From Theristus sp. LFF4_11 (taxonomy: Eukaryota > Nematoda > Chromadorea > Monhysterida > Xyalidae): 64,000 bases of DNA. The notes under the pieces were generated by a model. That model worked only from the letters and a program-made list of their open reading frames with translations, did no database searches and had not been told where the DNA came from. The stretch covers positions 62,001 to 126,000 of the forward strand of contig JASANC010004304.1 in the NCBI GenBank assembly GCA_030248135.1. The letters are read 5' to 3'. Shown piece after piece: positions 1 to 11,425 of this stretch (its first letter is position 1; each line of letters starts with the position of its first letter). A program made the translations under genes and the position numbers.

Positions 1-2
1 GC

Positions 3-224
3 TCCTTTGTTGGTTCAAAACTCAAGTTGTACGCTTGTGAGGTCAAGAATCTGATTTGCGACAAGAAAAGCATCTCCGAGACAGGCGATCTTTGAGGCAC
101 ACGACTGGGCTTCGTGCTGTATCGCGTCACGGCTGCGCTTTTTTTGCAGAGCGCGCAGACTGTTCTTGAGCGACACATTGTGCGTCTAAAGGGCTACTTG
201 ATTGAGCCGTTTGTTGAACAATAA
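3..224 (+). CDS. 3' end of an unrecognised upstream gene
   Basis: Two exon pieces fit together. Bases 3-41 read SFVGSKLKLYACE and end at a good donor (GAG|GTCAAG). A strong polypyrimidine acceptor (CTTTTTTTGCAG) ends at 149. Bases 150-224 continue in phase 0 as SAQTVLERHIVRL followed by KGYLIEPFVEQ and a TAA stop at 222-224. The 24 residues after the acceptor look helical and amphipathic. I do not recognise the family. An alternative reading runs through the donor and stops at 103. The gene continues to the left of the window and is co-directional with the next gene, 354 bp away. Confidence 0.45.
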
Positions 225-577
225 TAACAGCTTGTTCTAGCGGCAGTAATAGAGATGTCATCTGCGCGTTTTGCTCTGTGCGGCGATCGTTCCTGTGGCG
301 CTGCCATTGTTCAAATTCACAATTTGAGTTTTATGTCGTCGTATATTTCACAAAATGGACCGCCAAACGACAAAAAAAAACGAACACACGAAAGTTGTTT
401 GTTTTTGCAACGCCCTCTGTTTGCGTTTTTTCCGACAACTGTCCGGCAACAAGCACGGTTCTTCTCTGGTGTGTGCCATCTGCCATTAAGGTCGCTTTAG
501 TTTTTTTTCTGGATCGTGCTTTTTTGGATCACTGACAGATGTGGTCGGAGCGAAAAAAACACGAAAAAAGTCGATTC
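225..577 (+). promoter_or_regulatory. Short spacer and probable 5' region of the PDXDC1-like gene
   Basis: This 353-bp spacer separates the stop of the upstream gene from the proposed PDXDC1-like start codon. It contains T/A-rich tracts but no clear TATA box or coding frame with splice support. Overlapping AATAA motifs lie at the upstream stop. It must hold the upstream 3' UTR and the promoter or trans-splice acceptor of the next gene, but no specific element can be assigned. Confidence 0.3.
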
Positions 578-3500
578 ATGTTCGCGGTGGCAGAGGAGCC
601 GTGAGTGGTATCTTGTTAAATCTTGCCTGTTTGTCAAGATGGCGCAAACTGTTCTCCGCCTCGCGATCTCAGCAAACTGAGCTTATTTTCCGGCCCATCG
701 TGCCCAGGGTCAAGTGAGTGAAAGTAAGTAAGTGGAGTGCACTCAGTTTGTTATCGGGGCAGCCTCTGGCACAAGCGCACACACCCCATTACCTCCGCTG
801 TACTACGCACATAAATAATCGCGGCTGGTGGTTCTTGAGAGATGAGAATTATGCTGTTCGTTGGCGTGTTTTTTGACAAATGCGCCAATCTTCCGTGAAC
901 CACTAGCATTCGCCGGTTTTTTAGTGTTTTTTTTCACCTTGCACACAGTGTGCATCGAAAAAATGTTTGCGCGTGGCGCCTGCACATTGCACTCAATCAT
1001 TTATTCGATTCACCGGAATTCCTTGTTCATTTTCGATCTGACCGATTTTACTGACAGTTGAACTGCTATGAACAGTTGAAACGCAGACAAAATTATGAAA
1101 ACAATCTGGTCAAGTGAACTATGAATACTTCTCGGCTGCAACTCGAGTGCCCTATTTGCCAGTAGTTTCCTGATTGACCATGTGAATCGTGTGCCACCGT
1201 CGTCGTACGGCTGCGCGCGTTGTCCACGTCTCCGCCATGGAATCACGCAATAACAATGATTGATTTCAAACAATGATCGCCAATTATATTCTGGCTTGTT
1301 CGAATCAAAACGAACATAAGTATAAAACGTAGGTTGCTTATATTCATGGCAACGGGGCAAGTTGGTTTTGACAGAATGGGATACACATATAGGAAGACTT
1401 CAACTGCACTGAGTCCCTGATGGGGTTCATAAATTCTTGGCATGGAATGGAGCTTTGCTCTCAATTTCGCATGCATGGAAGAAACGATGACTCCCTACGG
1501 TGCAGATGAAACAAGGAAAGAGGCCAATAAACGGGTATTTATATGCACGAAAGCGAGTGAAAATGAGATGGCAACAAATGTCAGTGGCAATAAATTTCGC
1601 CTTCGATACGGTACAAGACTGATGAATAACTTATAAAGCTAACCTTCATGACCGAATGGGTTTTATCGTTTTTTCTACTCTCAAGTGACGATCCCGCGGT
1701 TGTACTGTTAACGTATTACGTGTTATCGTAAAGAAAGACCTAGTTTGAAAACTGTGCACTCGGTTATTATAACACTGTAATGTTGTACAGTCACCAACAC
1801 ACGCACACATGCGATATTGCAGCTGCAGCACGTGTCACCGGCTGTGTGTGTGTGTTTGTTCACATTCGAACTAGACCACGTGATGCATGCATTCTGTGCG
1901 GGCATTGTTCTGGAGTTGCAGTCTGCACAGAAAGCATGCATCATGCGTGATCAGCTGATCGCCTGTAATTTGCAGTGCCACGGTCTGTTATCATAGAATC
2001 ATACAACGGTGCACGCGAGGAGTATTATTGTGTTGCAGCAAACTGGACAAGGCGTCACGCGCCACACGACGCACGTCATCGACGCACTCCGGCGATCACT
2101 CACCACCTGCAGCGGCGACCACGCAGGACACGCACGCACAGCAGGCCAACGGCCACGTGACGCCGAGCTCCGCCTCCGAGGACCTCACCAGTGTTCCGGA
2201 AGAGCCGTCGCCGTCGCCTGCGGCGCAACAGAAAAAGTGCGTTTCGCTCTTTGGTCGTTATTGGTGTTCGTTCGTTTTTTTATCTTTCAGCTTCTCTTCA
2301 GAGGTTGAGTGACAATGGAATTTTGTATGAACGCATCTTATGTGTGGTATTAAAGAGCAGTGGCGCCGCTTTATTGTGCGCTTGCTGTTGACGCTGTCAA
2401 GTAACTGCGTTATTGTTCTCTGCAAGCCGCAATTTCATGTTGCGAACGCTTTTTTCATTCTCGGAACGTTGCACGGTATTAGCTATTCCCCATTGTATCA
2501 CACGGTTTTTTTGAGTGCGTCTAGCGGTTGGCTTTCACAGACATGGCAAAGTGCAAGTAATCATTGTTGAGCTTTTTTAGAATCACAGATGAGCAGGATT
2601 CCTGTAGAGTTGCTGAATGCAAAATGGAATTTCTTTTCAGATCTGATGTGAACGGTGTATTGAAACGATTAGAGCAGTTGATTCTGAGCGACGACTGGAC
2701 TCGCAAATCGTCATCTTCCGATCAACCGCAGCCAACCGCTCGAAGGTTTGTGAACTGCGTTTTTCTTGTTGTTTGCGTTTGCATAAAACGGAGCGTCTCG
2801 ATCACTTATTTTTTAGTGATTGTATAACAGACATTTGCAGTAACATTTGGGACTGTAAAAGAACGTGGATACATTTGCAGACGCCCAATGGACGCGCCAA
2901 AGTTGAACGACGTGACTCGCAGCGTCGTGACGAGCTACAGTCTGAAGGCCTATGTCGATCTGCTCGGGCACACGCACAAGCAGCACGTGGCACAGTGGTT
3001 GCATGTGAACACATCGCAGTTGCTCGCGCAGTTGTTTCAGTCAGTTCAGCCTTGATTTGCAATCGTTCTGTTGTACCGGTGTTTGCGAATCGTGGTCAAT
3101 TGTATATTTCAGTACAATCGAACTGTAAATCATAATTATTGGCTGATTTTAAGTGGACCTCACTGATTGATCCAACCATCTCGATTAAGCCAGTCAGCTT
3201 GCCAAATTCAAATGCCAGAATGCGCACATTGTATATATATGGTTTACATTGTTTGTTTGCAACTGACTGGAGAATTCGAGTTTCACCAAACCACGAAAAA
3301 CACCAGATTGAAAAGGGAGACGCAAAAGCATTTTACCTTACAATTTTCCAACTACTCCGACGTTTCAGTTTCGAGGACGCCCGTGTGCACGTCGACGACG
3401 ACCCGTACAGAGGCGGCACCACGTTCGCGCTGCGACTGGCGCTCCGGGAGCACTACCCGGCGATGGCCGAGCTCGGCTTCGACGCGCTGCACGAGCACCC

Positions 3501-6500
3501 TCCGGTCGTCTACATCAGCCCGGCGTTCCGTTGTCCCGACATTGCGCAGCACATCGCCACTGAGGTTCGTGCCAAACACGGCAGCCCTACGGTCGATCGG
3601 TGCTTGTTTGTTTTTTCTGAAGACCTTTGTATGATTTGCCAATTCACACTGACGTTCTCAGTTCGGCATTTCGAACGTCGTGATCGCGTCGCGATTCAGC
3701 GGTCTCCTGTCCGACGTGGAAGGACGACTGGTTCGTTGTTTTCGTCGCTTTATGAGCTGTCCACTTTACTGTCCTGCATGCCATTGCCAACGAAGTGCAC
3801 GTTTCGGCCAATTCCTGTGTTCGGTGGCAAATGGTAATGGAAATGCAGTAGCACTGAATGCACTGCAGGACCATCTGGCGTTGGCGAACAAAATGGCGGA
3901 GCACCGCGAGGCCGGCAGCAAGCCGCTGCTGGTGGTGGCGGTCGTCGGCTCGACCGTGTTCGGCCAGAATGACCTGGTGTCGAAACTGCTGGAGCTGCGT
4001 CAGGAGCACCGCTTCTGGCTGCACGTCGTCGGACTCGGACTAGCGGCGATGGCGCTGCAGCAGCCGGGCGATCAGCTGCTGGTAGGCATCTGAATGAGGC
4101 GCTCGAGTTTGTTAGACGGCATGAGCTTTTGGTCAGAACGCATCGCAAACATGCACCAGACTGGGACTCTCTTGTGTCGTTTTCGACTAACTGGGCTAGA
4201 TATGGTGACTGACTACTGTACGTTTCTGTTTTCTTTCCAGAAAATCCTGAAGCAAGTGGACAGCATGACCGTCGCACTCGGCCAGTGGATTGGCGTCAGT
4301 CCGTTGTCAACCGTGGTAGGTGGTGCTCTTGAAGCAAAGTAAACAGAGCGAACATGTGACTGCTTTCCACTTTCCAAGACACTGCACCGTGCGCTGGACG
4401 CGGCACGGCCGACATACAGGGAGAAACTCGAGTCACTGCCGTTGTGGGTGGCCGTGAACTGTGCCACGCCAAAGCGAATCACCGACGTTGTTGAACAGGC
4501 CTATTTATTGGTACGCCTGGTTGAGATTGCTGCTTTTTTGTTTCACTTCAAAATCAACGTTTCATGCAAAAATCAACCAGTGAAGTTCATCTTACTCCCC
4601 ATGCCGATTTCCGATGTGATTTCGAAACTCTGATTGTGATCATCTGTCGCATTGTGCTGTTTTCAGTCGAAAACCGTGATCCAGACGCTGGCGCGTTTCA
4701 GCGGCATGCAAGTGCTGGCCGTGGCCGACCTGGCCGAGTACGCAAGCAAAATCACGGTAACGTCATGTCCTCTTATTTGAAAAGTTTGGTGGAAATTTAT
4801 AATTGTACATGGTGACAGTGCACACATGTGCGAATCTGAGTGTGTGTGTGGTTGAAAAAACGGAGAGCAATAGTCGATAAATCTTGCAGTTTCCCACCCA
4901 TTCATTGAAACTTGTGTCTCTGTGCATGTATTTGAACGCATAAGGTCTAATTGATCACAGTTTGTGTTTTGTTCGCACATGTACGTTCTTGTGTGCGTAG
5001 CTGGCCACGCGTTTGTGTGTGTGTGTGTGATTGCTGTTTGGCTTTGGACGAAACATGTGTTTCGGGGACCGTTTTTTGCTTGCAAATGCCACTTTATACG
5101 TGTTTCGTAAAACAGTCGTCTTCGTACCTGTTTTCATGGTTTTAAATGTGAAAGGGTTCCGATTCCGGTAATCTGATTATTTTTTGTTACTGAGCATTTG
5201 AAAGTTATGTGCTGTGGTGCTCGTACCCATGATGAGATGCGTTGGAACGAAAGAAACATAGAACAACAGAAAAGATACACCTGGTGAACTGAGCGTTACA
5301 GAGTCTGTGCAGGCAACCGTGAACAACGAACTGCTTCATCTGTTTCAGCACGGCTCACTGTACCCGCCGGTTGTGATTCTGTTCAAGTACGTTGGCGACA
5401 CCAGTTCACTCGAATATGGACCTGTGCTCGCCGACAAGGAATACGTCGATTGTCTGAACTCATGGGTGAAACTTGCTTTTTTTATTTATTCTTCCACCGC
5501 TTTGTGTGCAGTGTTGCTAACTTTGAAGCTTTCCTTATAAACGTTGTGCTACGATTTCAAGATCGGCCAAGGCGTGATCGTGGAATGCCCGCAGATGGGC
5601 CTGCATTTCATAGAGCTCGGCGCGGACTTCGGCACGGCGCTGCGGTTTTGCCCACTGGAAACTGCCTCCTGTGAGTTTGTTCATTCACGTTGAAGTGGTT
5701 TTCTAGAAATGATGTTTGTTTGTTTCACTTGTGCCACACTTGAACGTAACATTTCAGTTCTCACAACGACTGTCGACCACATTCAGCAGTTTGCCAAGCA
5801 ACTCGAAGACCTTCTGGTGAGTGAATGTTGGCAGTAGCAGCAGCAGTGCTGCGACCTGTCATAGTAATACTGATGTGTATCAACAGTTGCAATTTTGTGT
5901 GCAGAGCATCGTGAATGCGACCGTGCGTGCGCGTGCCTCATTGGACGCGTTGCTGGATGAACACGGTGCACTCCGGCAGCAGACTGTACGAAAATGGGCG
6001 GGCGCCGGCGCTGTTTGGTGCGCACCGGTTTGATTCTCAATAGATGGTGTATTGTTGGAGTGGATGCGTTTCCGGACGACTGATGATGGCGGTTTGCTTG
6101 GACGTTTCAGCTACGTGCCATCGATTGTGAGCGACGTCACCGCAGGCGAATGGAACGACCAGCAACGCCAGCAGGTGTCGCACATCAACATTGAGCTCGT
6201 GCACCAGCTGCGCGAGGCGGACAGCGCGTTCTCCACTGGTCAGTGTTCGCTTGCAGTGTTACAATTGACAGCTGCAAACAATGCCATCCCGTTTATAAGG
6301 CCGGATTTCCTAATCTTCGCTTTATAAGACCTCCTCCCACTTATGAGGTTGTCACTCAAAAATCCACTTTTTCCAGAAATTTTTGATTGTTTTCCAAAAA
6401 TTTATCTTAAGAGTTATTTTCCTTATATTCAAGACTTTACGGTATCAGTGTGATTGAAGAGCCGTTTCTTGGTGAACATGTTTGTGGCGTGGCGTGTGAT

Positions 6501-7553
6501 GCGAATTGGCAGCCTTTCAGGCGAAAGCGTCGACCACGTTGCCTGTGTCAAGTTCGGCATGCTCGCTGACGAGGCAGACCTCGTTGATCTTGTGCGCCTC
6601 GTGGCACAGCGCGGACGTGAACTCGAGGAGTCATCGAAGGTGGATTATCTGTTACTTTGTTGGTTCTGCGAGTCAATGCGTTTGCTTGCGGACGTGGAAA
6701 GGAAGTTAGTCTGGTGCTTGATGCGGCAATTCAAAACGGCGCGAATGTCTCAGCGATGTTTCAGTAACTCGGGCCATTTCAGCAATTTTGAAGTGCCTCG
6801 TCAAGCATACCCGTGTTTTCCTTTCTATGCGTGTATTGAGTCGCAGAACCAAAAGAAAACACAATGCCAAAAATTGGCACGTTTATTCTGTTTTGGCCAC
6901 AATCACCATTGCTGGGTCACCCAACTGTTTTTGCAGTACATGGAGAGTCTCGCCGAAATCGTGCGCAGCGGAATCCAGGCAGCCAACGACGACATACGAA
7001 AGGAAAATGAGGAGCGTCTTATGCAAGAGGTTGCTGGGAGGGGCACCTGGACACTGGCATTGCACTACTGCTGCGGTTTATACATGGCCAACCCGTCGCT
7101 TATAGCCTGTATGTTGCAGGGTCTCATTCGGCAACTGCCCATGGTCGGTTCGTTCATGAATTGGTGGTCACCGCTGCCAAAGGATTCGGTCAACATGAAA
7201 GGACGCAGCTTTGACTTGAAAACTGGTACTGTTTCTTTTGTTTTCATTGGTTGAAATGGTTGCTGAAATAATAGGCGGAGCGTGATTCTTTCGCTTCACG
7301 GCGCTCTTGATTGGCGTTGTGTTGTATTGCTGCTGTCTATTCTGTTCATTTGGGTGTAGTACCACGCGCAGGTCGCATGAAAGCAACGGACACAATCTAC
7401 AAGCACCGAATCCAGCTGGCCATGGACGAAGCGCCGACGTCGCCGATCACGCCCGTGGAGACGCCACAGCAGCCGCACACGGCTGTTGCTGAGCAAGACC
7501 GCAGCGAGAAACAGGACGCGCACGGCGAGACGCAGCCAATCAGTGATGATTAA
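578..7553 (+). CDS. PDXDC1: PDXDC1-like pyridoxal-dependent decarboxylase domain protein
   Basis: Exons: 578-600, 2039-2236, 2641-2745, 2881-3039, 3369-3564, 3662-3730, 3869-4081, 4241-4315, 4379-4510, 4667-4756, 5313-5465, 5562-5670, 5758-5816, 5905-6017, 6111-6238, 6521-6639, 6937-7029, 7120-7225, 7360-7553. All phases agree and give 777 aa, near the roughly 790 aa of vertebrate PDXDC1. The first, 23-nt exon (MFAVAEEP) is inferred from phase and its GTGAGT donor. Residues 1-80 are Ser/Pro-rich. The type I fold PLP domain follows, with HRFWLHVVG near residue 300 and DSMTVALGQWIG near 325. The C-terminal part carries GSFMNWWSP and KGRSFDL, a block diagnostic of PDXDC1. Family role: group II decarboxylase homologue of unclear substrate. 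No PLP-lysine motif is visible after DSMT, so activity is doubtful. Two acceptors end in AAG (4378, 5561). Confidence 0.88.
1735..1850 (+). repeat. Dispersed repeat, copy 1
   Basis: This stretch, in the first intron of the PDXDC1-like gene, resembles 22436-22560 in the aminopeptidase gene. Both carry a TGCACTC-GTTAT core, then GTAATGTTG, then an ACACATG-containing tail. The copies are diverged and their ends are unclear. They are probably fragments of one small mobile or MITE family. Confidence 0.45.
1871..1978 (+). repeat. TA-flanked palindromic MITE, truncated copy
   Basis: It contains the arms typical of the family seen at 9406, 23886, 38396 and 62523: CACGTGATGCATGC on the left and GCATGCATCA with GATCAGCTGATC on the right. 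The outer CAGTCGAACT ends are missing or eroded. It lies in the first intron of the PDXDC1-like gene. Confidence 0.5.
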
Positions 7554-7603
7554 TGCAACACTGGCCAATCAGTGATGGTTAATGCAACACTGGCCAATCA
7601 GTG
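7535..7603 (+). repeat. 29-bp tandem duplication spanning the PDXDC1 stop codon
   Basis: Units at 7535-7563 and 7564-7592 differ at one base, and a partial third unit ends about 7603. The first unit contains the TAA stop (7551-7553) and the last five codons (PISDD). In the second unit the equivalent frame reads GTTAA instead of ATTAA. The duplication therefore copies the end of the reading frame into the 3' UTR. Confidence 0.75.
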
Positions 7604-8783
7604 GCCATTGGCTCCTTGCGTTCGTCGTTTGGTTTCTCTGTTTCGTTACTGTCTGATACAACGGTCTGTCTTGGTTAGTTCTTTTGTGTCTTTCTCTTTT
7701 TTGGTCGGCTAATTAGCACCAACCGTCTGTTTTGTTGCTTGCGGTTTTTTTGTAAATCACTCACACTCTCCGACTGAACAATTCTATGAATTGCGTGTGA
7801 CCAAGATTTGTGTGGTTTTGATTATTTGTTTCTATCAAGTTCGTTTGTTGTTTGTTCGTCATTGGTATGCTGATTTAGTTCTGATGCCACAGAATCTGTG
7901 ATTTGGATCCTCATTTCAGTCGCACCTGGAGTCAAAAAGGAGATTGTAATAATGTTCATTAGTGGCAATAGTGGGTGACTGTTTCAAGAAATCATAATCC
8001 ACCAGCGAAGGTACTTGTTTTTTTGCGGTTGGCATTTTTACACAATAGTAATACAGTAGTTTAGCATTGTGTTTCACGACCACGGTTATTATTGATAGTA
8101 AGCTCAAGTGCCTACTGAATACTTATCGGTGTTTATGCTAGAATTGTGGCAAAACAAATCATTTTAGAACGGATTTTATTATTTACAAGACCAGAAGACC
8201 ACAGACGATATAAGAAAAAAACTGGCGTTTTTGTCGTCAAAACAGTCACTAAGAAACCAAGCAAAACAAGTTGCATGCAATTTTATTTCGCACTGACCGA
8301 AAACTGTGATACATGAAATGTTGCCTTTTGAGTTGTGTACCGGGATCTTCCCATTTGTTTTTATGATGGATTTATGTTCTGGGACTCTTATGAATTTTTA
8401 TCTGGTGTTTCGTGTGTATTTTTTGGAAAATTCTTTCGGTATTACTGTTTGAAAAATTTGGCTTGAAAATGAAGACATTCCAAACAAGAAATATGTCCTC
8501 TTGATACACTTACAGTAAATTATATTCAAGAAAATCTAAACTAAATTTTTGTTTGTACGGTTTTTGCACTGTTTCGATTGTTTGTATTGTTGTATTTGTT
8601 TTGATAGTTACATTTCTGTATCCCTACTTTTCGAGTGGTTGGTTCCAGTTTTCTTTGTTGTTCGTTGTTTTCGACATTTTGGGTGGCATTTCAGTTGGGA
8701 ATAAAAATCAAATCTATAAGATATAATAAGTGAAGCAAAAAATTATAGATACTATCACAGTGCACCACCGAGAGATGGCCCAA
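7554..8783. other. Convergent intergenic region (3' UTRs)
   Basis: This AT-rich spacer lies between two convergent genes. Candidate poly(A) signals are AATAAA near 8700 on the + strand and TTTATT (AATAAA on the minus strand) near 8174. No splice-supported coding segment is seen. Confidence 0.5.
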
Positions 8784-10706
8784 TCACAAAACTTTCTGCC
8801 AGTTTAGAAACGTTCTGTTTACAAGCTTCATAAACTGTTCGTTATAGGGACGATAGAATTGTCTCAAAACGAGCTTCGACTTTTTGGACACATGTTGATG
8901 TGGTCTACCTTTGCTGTGTCCGAGACATTTCATGTTTGCACGCGAGCTCTGAAACGGCAGCAGAGAGCGCGTGCGGGCTGGGCGCTTCCAAACGCACGGA
9001 AATCGGCTGCCGTTGGCGTAAACGAAATCGGAATCTTTGATGCGCGGCGGCAACTGCAGGAATCGCTCCAAGCGCTGCATCTCAGTCGGCGGCTCCGTGA
9101 TCAGCTTGTGGCCGTCGACGACATGAATCTGCGACGGCGCGAAATGCTGCAGCCAACGACGGAGATGCAGCGCGTACAGGCCAATGCTGATCATCGGCAT
9201 CGATGTGTTCACTGTGGACACGCTTGTGTGAGGCTGGCGGTGTTGCACGCTGGCACTGGTGCTGGTGCTCGATGGTGCACTCGTGAATGCCAGCTCATCA
9301 AACGAACGCGTTGTCTGCGATTTGATGTACGATTGCGTGTAGTCTGGAAAAGTGCGCTTGAACGTTTTGCAATTGGCCAGTGCTCGCCTGAAAATAGTGC
9401 ACTTACAGTCGAACTCCAAATTATAGGCAATGATGGGTTGGTGATCATGTGATGGCTGCTTTCTGGGGGGGGGTGGAGATGATCTGTTCTGCATAGAAAA
9501 CGTGCATCACGTGATCACCAACCAACCACCGCCTACAATTTAGAGTTCGACCGTAGTTATAATATAGCAGTGTTGCAATCACTTCGAATTACCAGAAATC
9601 GCGCGAGTCACGGGCTCCCTGACGACGAGTATGAGCTTTGTGTTCGGCGACATCTGCCAAATGCGGCTGGGCGCGTCACGATGCACAAAATAGGACGGCG
9701 TTTTCTCGACTGTCAGCTGCCACGCAAACGTGGCCGGCATCTGACGTCTGCGCGTGCATGTCAAATGTGTTTGTCGACTGTGCAATGGTTTTGTTGACAA
9801 TGGTCCGATCACAAATGACACTTAACAGGGAAAATGACATTTTTAATGGAACTTCGGCATAAACCGTCAAGTTCGGCTGAACAGTGGATGTGGCTGTCGC
9901 GAGGAGCAGCAAAGCCCGGTGGGGTTTTCGGGCGCTTCCACTTTTCGTTATGCAGCTGGGTCATGTGGTTACTGTACATCCACGGGACAAAATAAACGCA
10001 TAGTAAAAAAAAAACAATTCACGACACCGATTGGCCGATACCACCAATCAATCATATGCACTGCCCAAATCGCGACTGACCGGTACCACGCGAGTCCACG
10101 GTGGTAGTAACGATCGAAGAAATGCACTTCTGGGCCAGGTGCTCGCACGTGCGGATGCAGGCGCAGATACTCGAGTAGCGCGCGTGTGCCACACTTTTTG
10201 GCGCCAACAATGATCGCGCCGGGCACACGACGACGCTGCCGCCACCAACTGACGCTCTGTCGCTGAATGGGAACGTCAATGGGCACTTGCGAGTTGCTGG
10301 TACAGTCTACAGTCTAACTTATTAAGATATTCAAGATATTTTAAGACAACTGATTGGTTTTAAGATATCCAAGATATTTTAAGATAACTGATTGGTTGAC
10401 GCAAACATTCTCTGTGCACGTATTGCTGAAAATTGTGAAGTTCGGCTTGCAAAAAAATAGTTGGTTATGTTATTGAGTTGGACTGTGGATCAACAAAACA
10501 GGACGAACGCGATTTGAACCAAACATGCCGATCGGCTCATGCTGCGGTGCTGCCACGATCAACGGTGCAGTGCAAGGTTCACTCCAAAAGCGTGATTTCA
10601 CCTGATTGTAAGCGTAGAACGTGAACACCAGTGAAACGAACGTCACAGCAGCGAGCAGACGCAGTCTAGCCGTTTTGTTCATGTCGCCGCATTCTGTGCG
10701 CCACAC
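8784..10706 (-). CDS. hst-3: Heparan sulfate glucosamine 3-O-sulfotransferase (HS3ST3-like)
   Basis: Coding exons on the minus strand: 10706-10520, 10306-10081, 9747-9593, 9343-8784, giving about 375 aa. The exon 1/2 junction is the least certain. A short cytoplasmic tail is followed by a signal-anchor helix (near [17 protein letters not shown]), so it is a type II Golgi protein. The 5'-phosphosulfate loop [12 protein letters not shown] is at about residues 97-108. The catalytic-base Glu is in [11 protein letters not shown], about residue 122. KTPSYFV and the 3'-phosphate site [14 protein letters not shown] follow. Two cysteines flank a loop near SRFPC and [10 protein letters not shown], the pattern of the family disulfide. 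It transfers sulfate from PAPS to the 3-OH of glucosamine in heparan sulfate. A Ser/Thr-rich insertion of about 30 residues follows FDELAF. The KTPSYFV and VTRAISDYTQ wording is closest to HS3ST3 types. Confidence 0.9.
9406..9553. mobile_element. TA-flanked MITE in the last intron of the sulfotransferase gene
   Basis: Inverted ends CAGTCGAACTCCAAATTA and TAATTT-AGAGTTCGACCG-like arms enclose 148 bp, flanked by TA on both sides (9404-9405 and 9554-9555). The inner arms contain GGTTGGTGATCA and CACGTGATCACC. The TA duplication and lack of an ORF suggest a non-autonomous Tc1/mariner-type MITE. The element sits wholly within the 9344-9592 intron. Confidence 0.75.
10323..10398. repeat. 38-bp direct repeat in a sulfotransferase intron
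   Basis: Two tandem units (10323-10360 and 10361-10398) share TAAGATAT, CAAGATATTTTAAGA and ACTGATTGGTT. They differ at few positions. No function is evident. Confidence 0.7.
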
Positions 10707-11425
10707 TAAACACTGATGATGCGCCCGAGAGCGCAGTCAGCCGCGTCCAAATTCGTTGCAATTCAGCATCTTTGTGCTTCTCAATCGGGTTTCTACTGAA
10801 TAAAATACTTCTGGCTGCGTTTTGCATAATGCATAGATTATTGCGAGAGCGCGACTTTGAAACAAACCGACATCAAAAACAGCGTTCCAAATGAGCTTAG
10901 AAAGCGGGCGACTGCAAATGAGCAATAGCAACGAAACGACAAACGCAGATGATAAGCGAAGTTAGCAGGCCGTAAAACGCAAAAACACGGCAGCTGTTTG
11001 TTGTTCTGTGCAGCAGCGACAAATGAGCACTGGTTGTGCGTGTTCTGCTGGTTTTTTTCGTCCCGAAAAGCCGCAGTGGAAATGACGCATTGCACTGAAT
11101 CACATTGCCGAAGGCCACAATGTAGTTCTTTTCCGCTCTTCTTTTCGTCACGCAGCTTTACAGAATTTCTGAACGCTTGTCATCTGGTGATGTGCTTTCT
11201 TTAGCTCGAGCGATTTGGCGTCTCAGTTTTGTCAACAGGTCCACCATATTTCCGCATGATGTCTGCTTGTTTTTCCACTCAACAAAGCAACAACAAAACA
11301 ACACATACAAGTAACATAACAATTGCTCGCAAGAAACAGATTTCAGTTCTAAATGTTCTCCCCAAACAATCACCCTCCTCCATACACCTATCAACATTCG
11401 TGCAACCTCACACGCAACAACAATT
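10707..11425. other. Spacer between two minus-strand genes
   Basis: This 719-bp stretch lies between the L18 stop codon and the sulfotransferase start, both on the minus strand. It must contain the L18 3' UTR and the sulfotransferase promoter or 5' UTR. No TATA box, RNA gene or coding segment with splice support was recognised. Confidence 0.4.

Noticed and set aside
3..105. Upstream gene ending at 103-105 instead of 222-224
   Set aside because: Possible, but the donor at 41/42, the strong acceptor at 149 and the in-phase 24-codon continuation fit better.
8859..9452. 197-codon + strand frame
   Set aside because: It is antisense to the terminal sulfotransferase exon and has no family signature.
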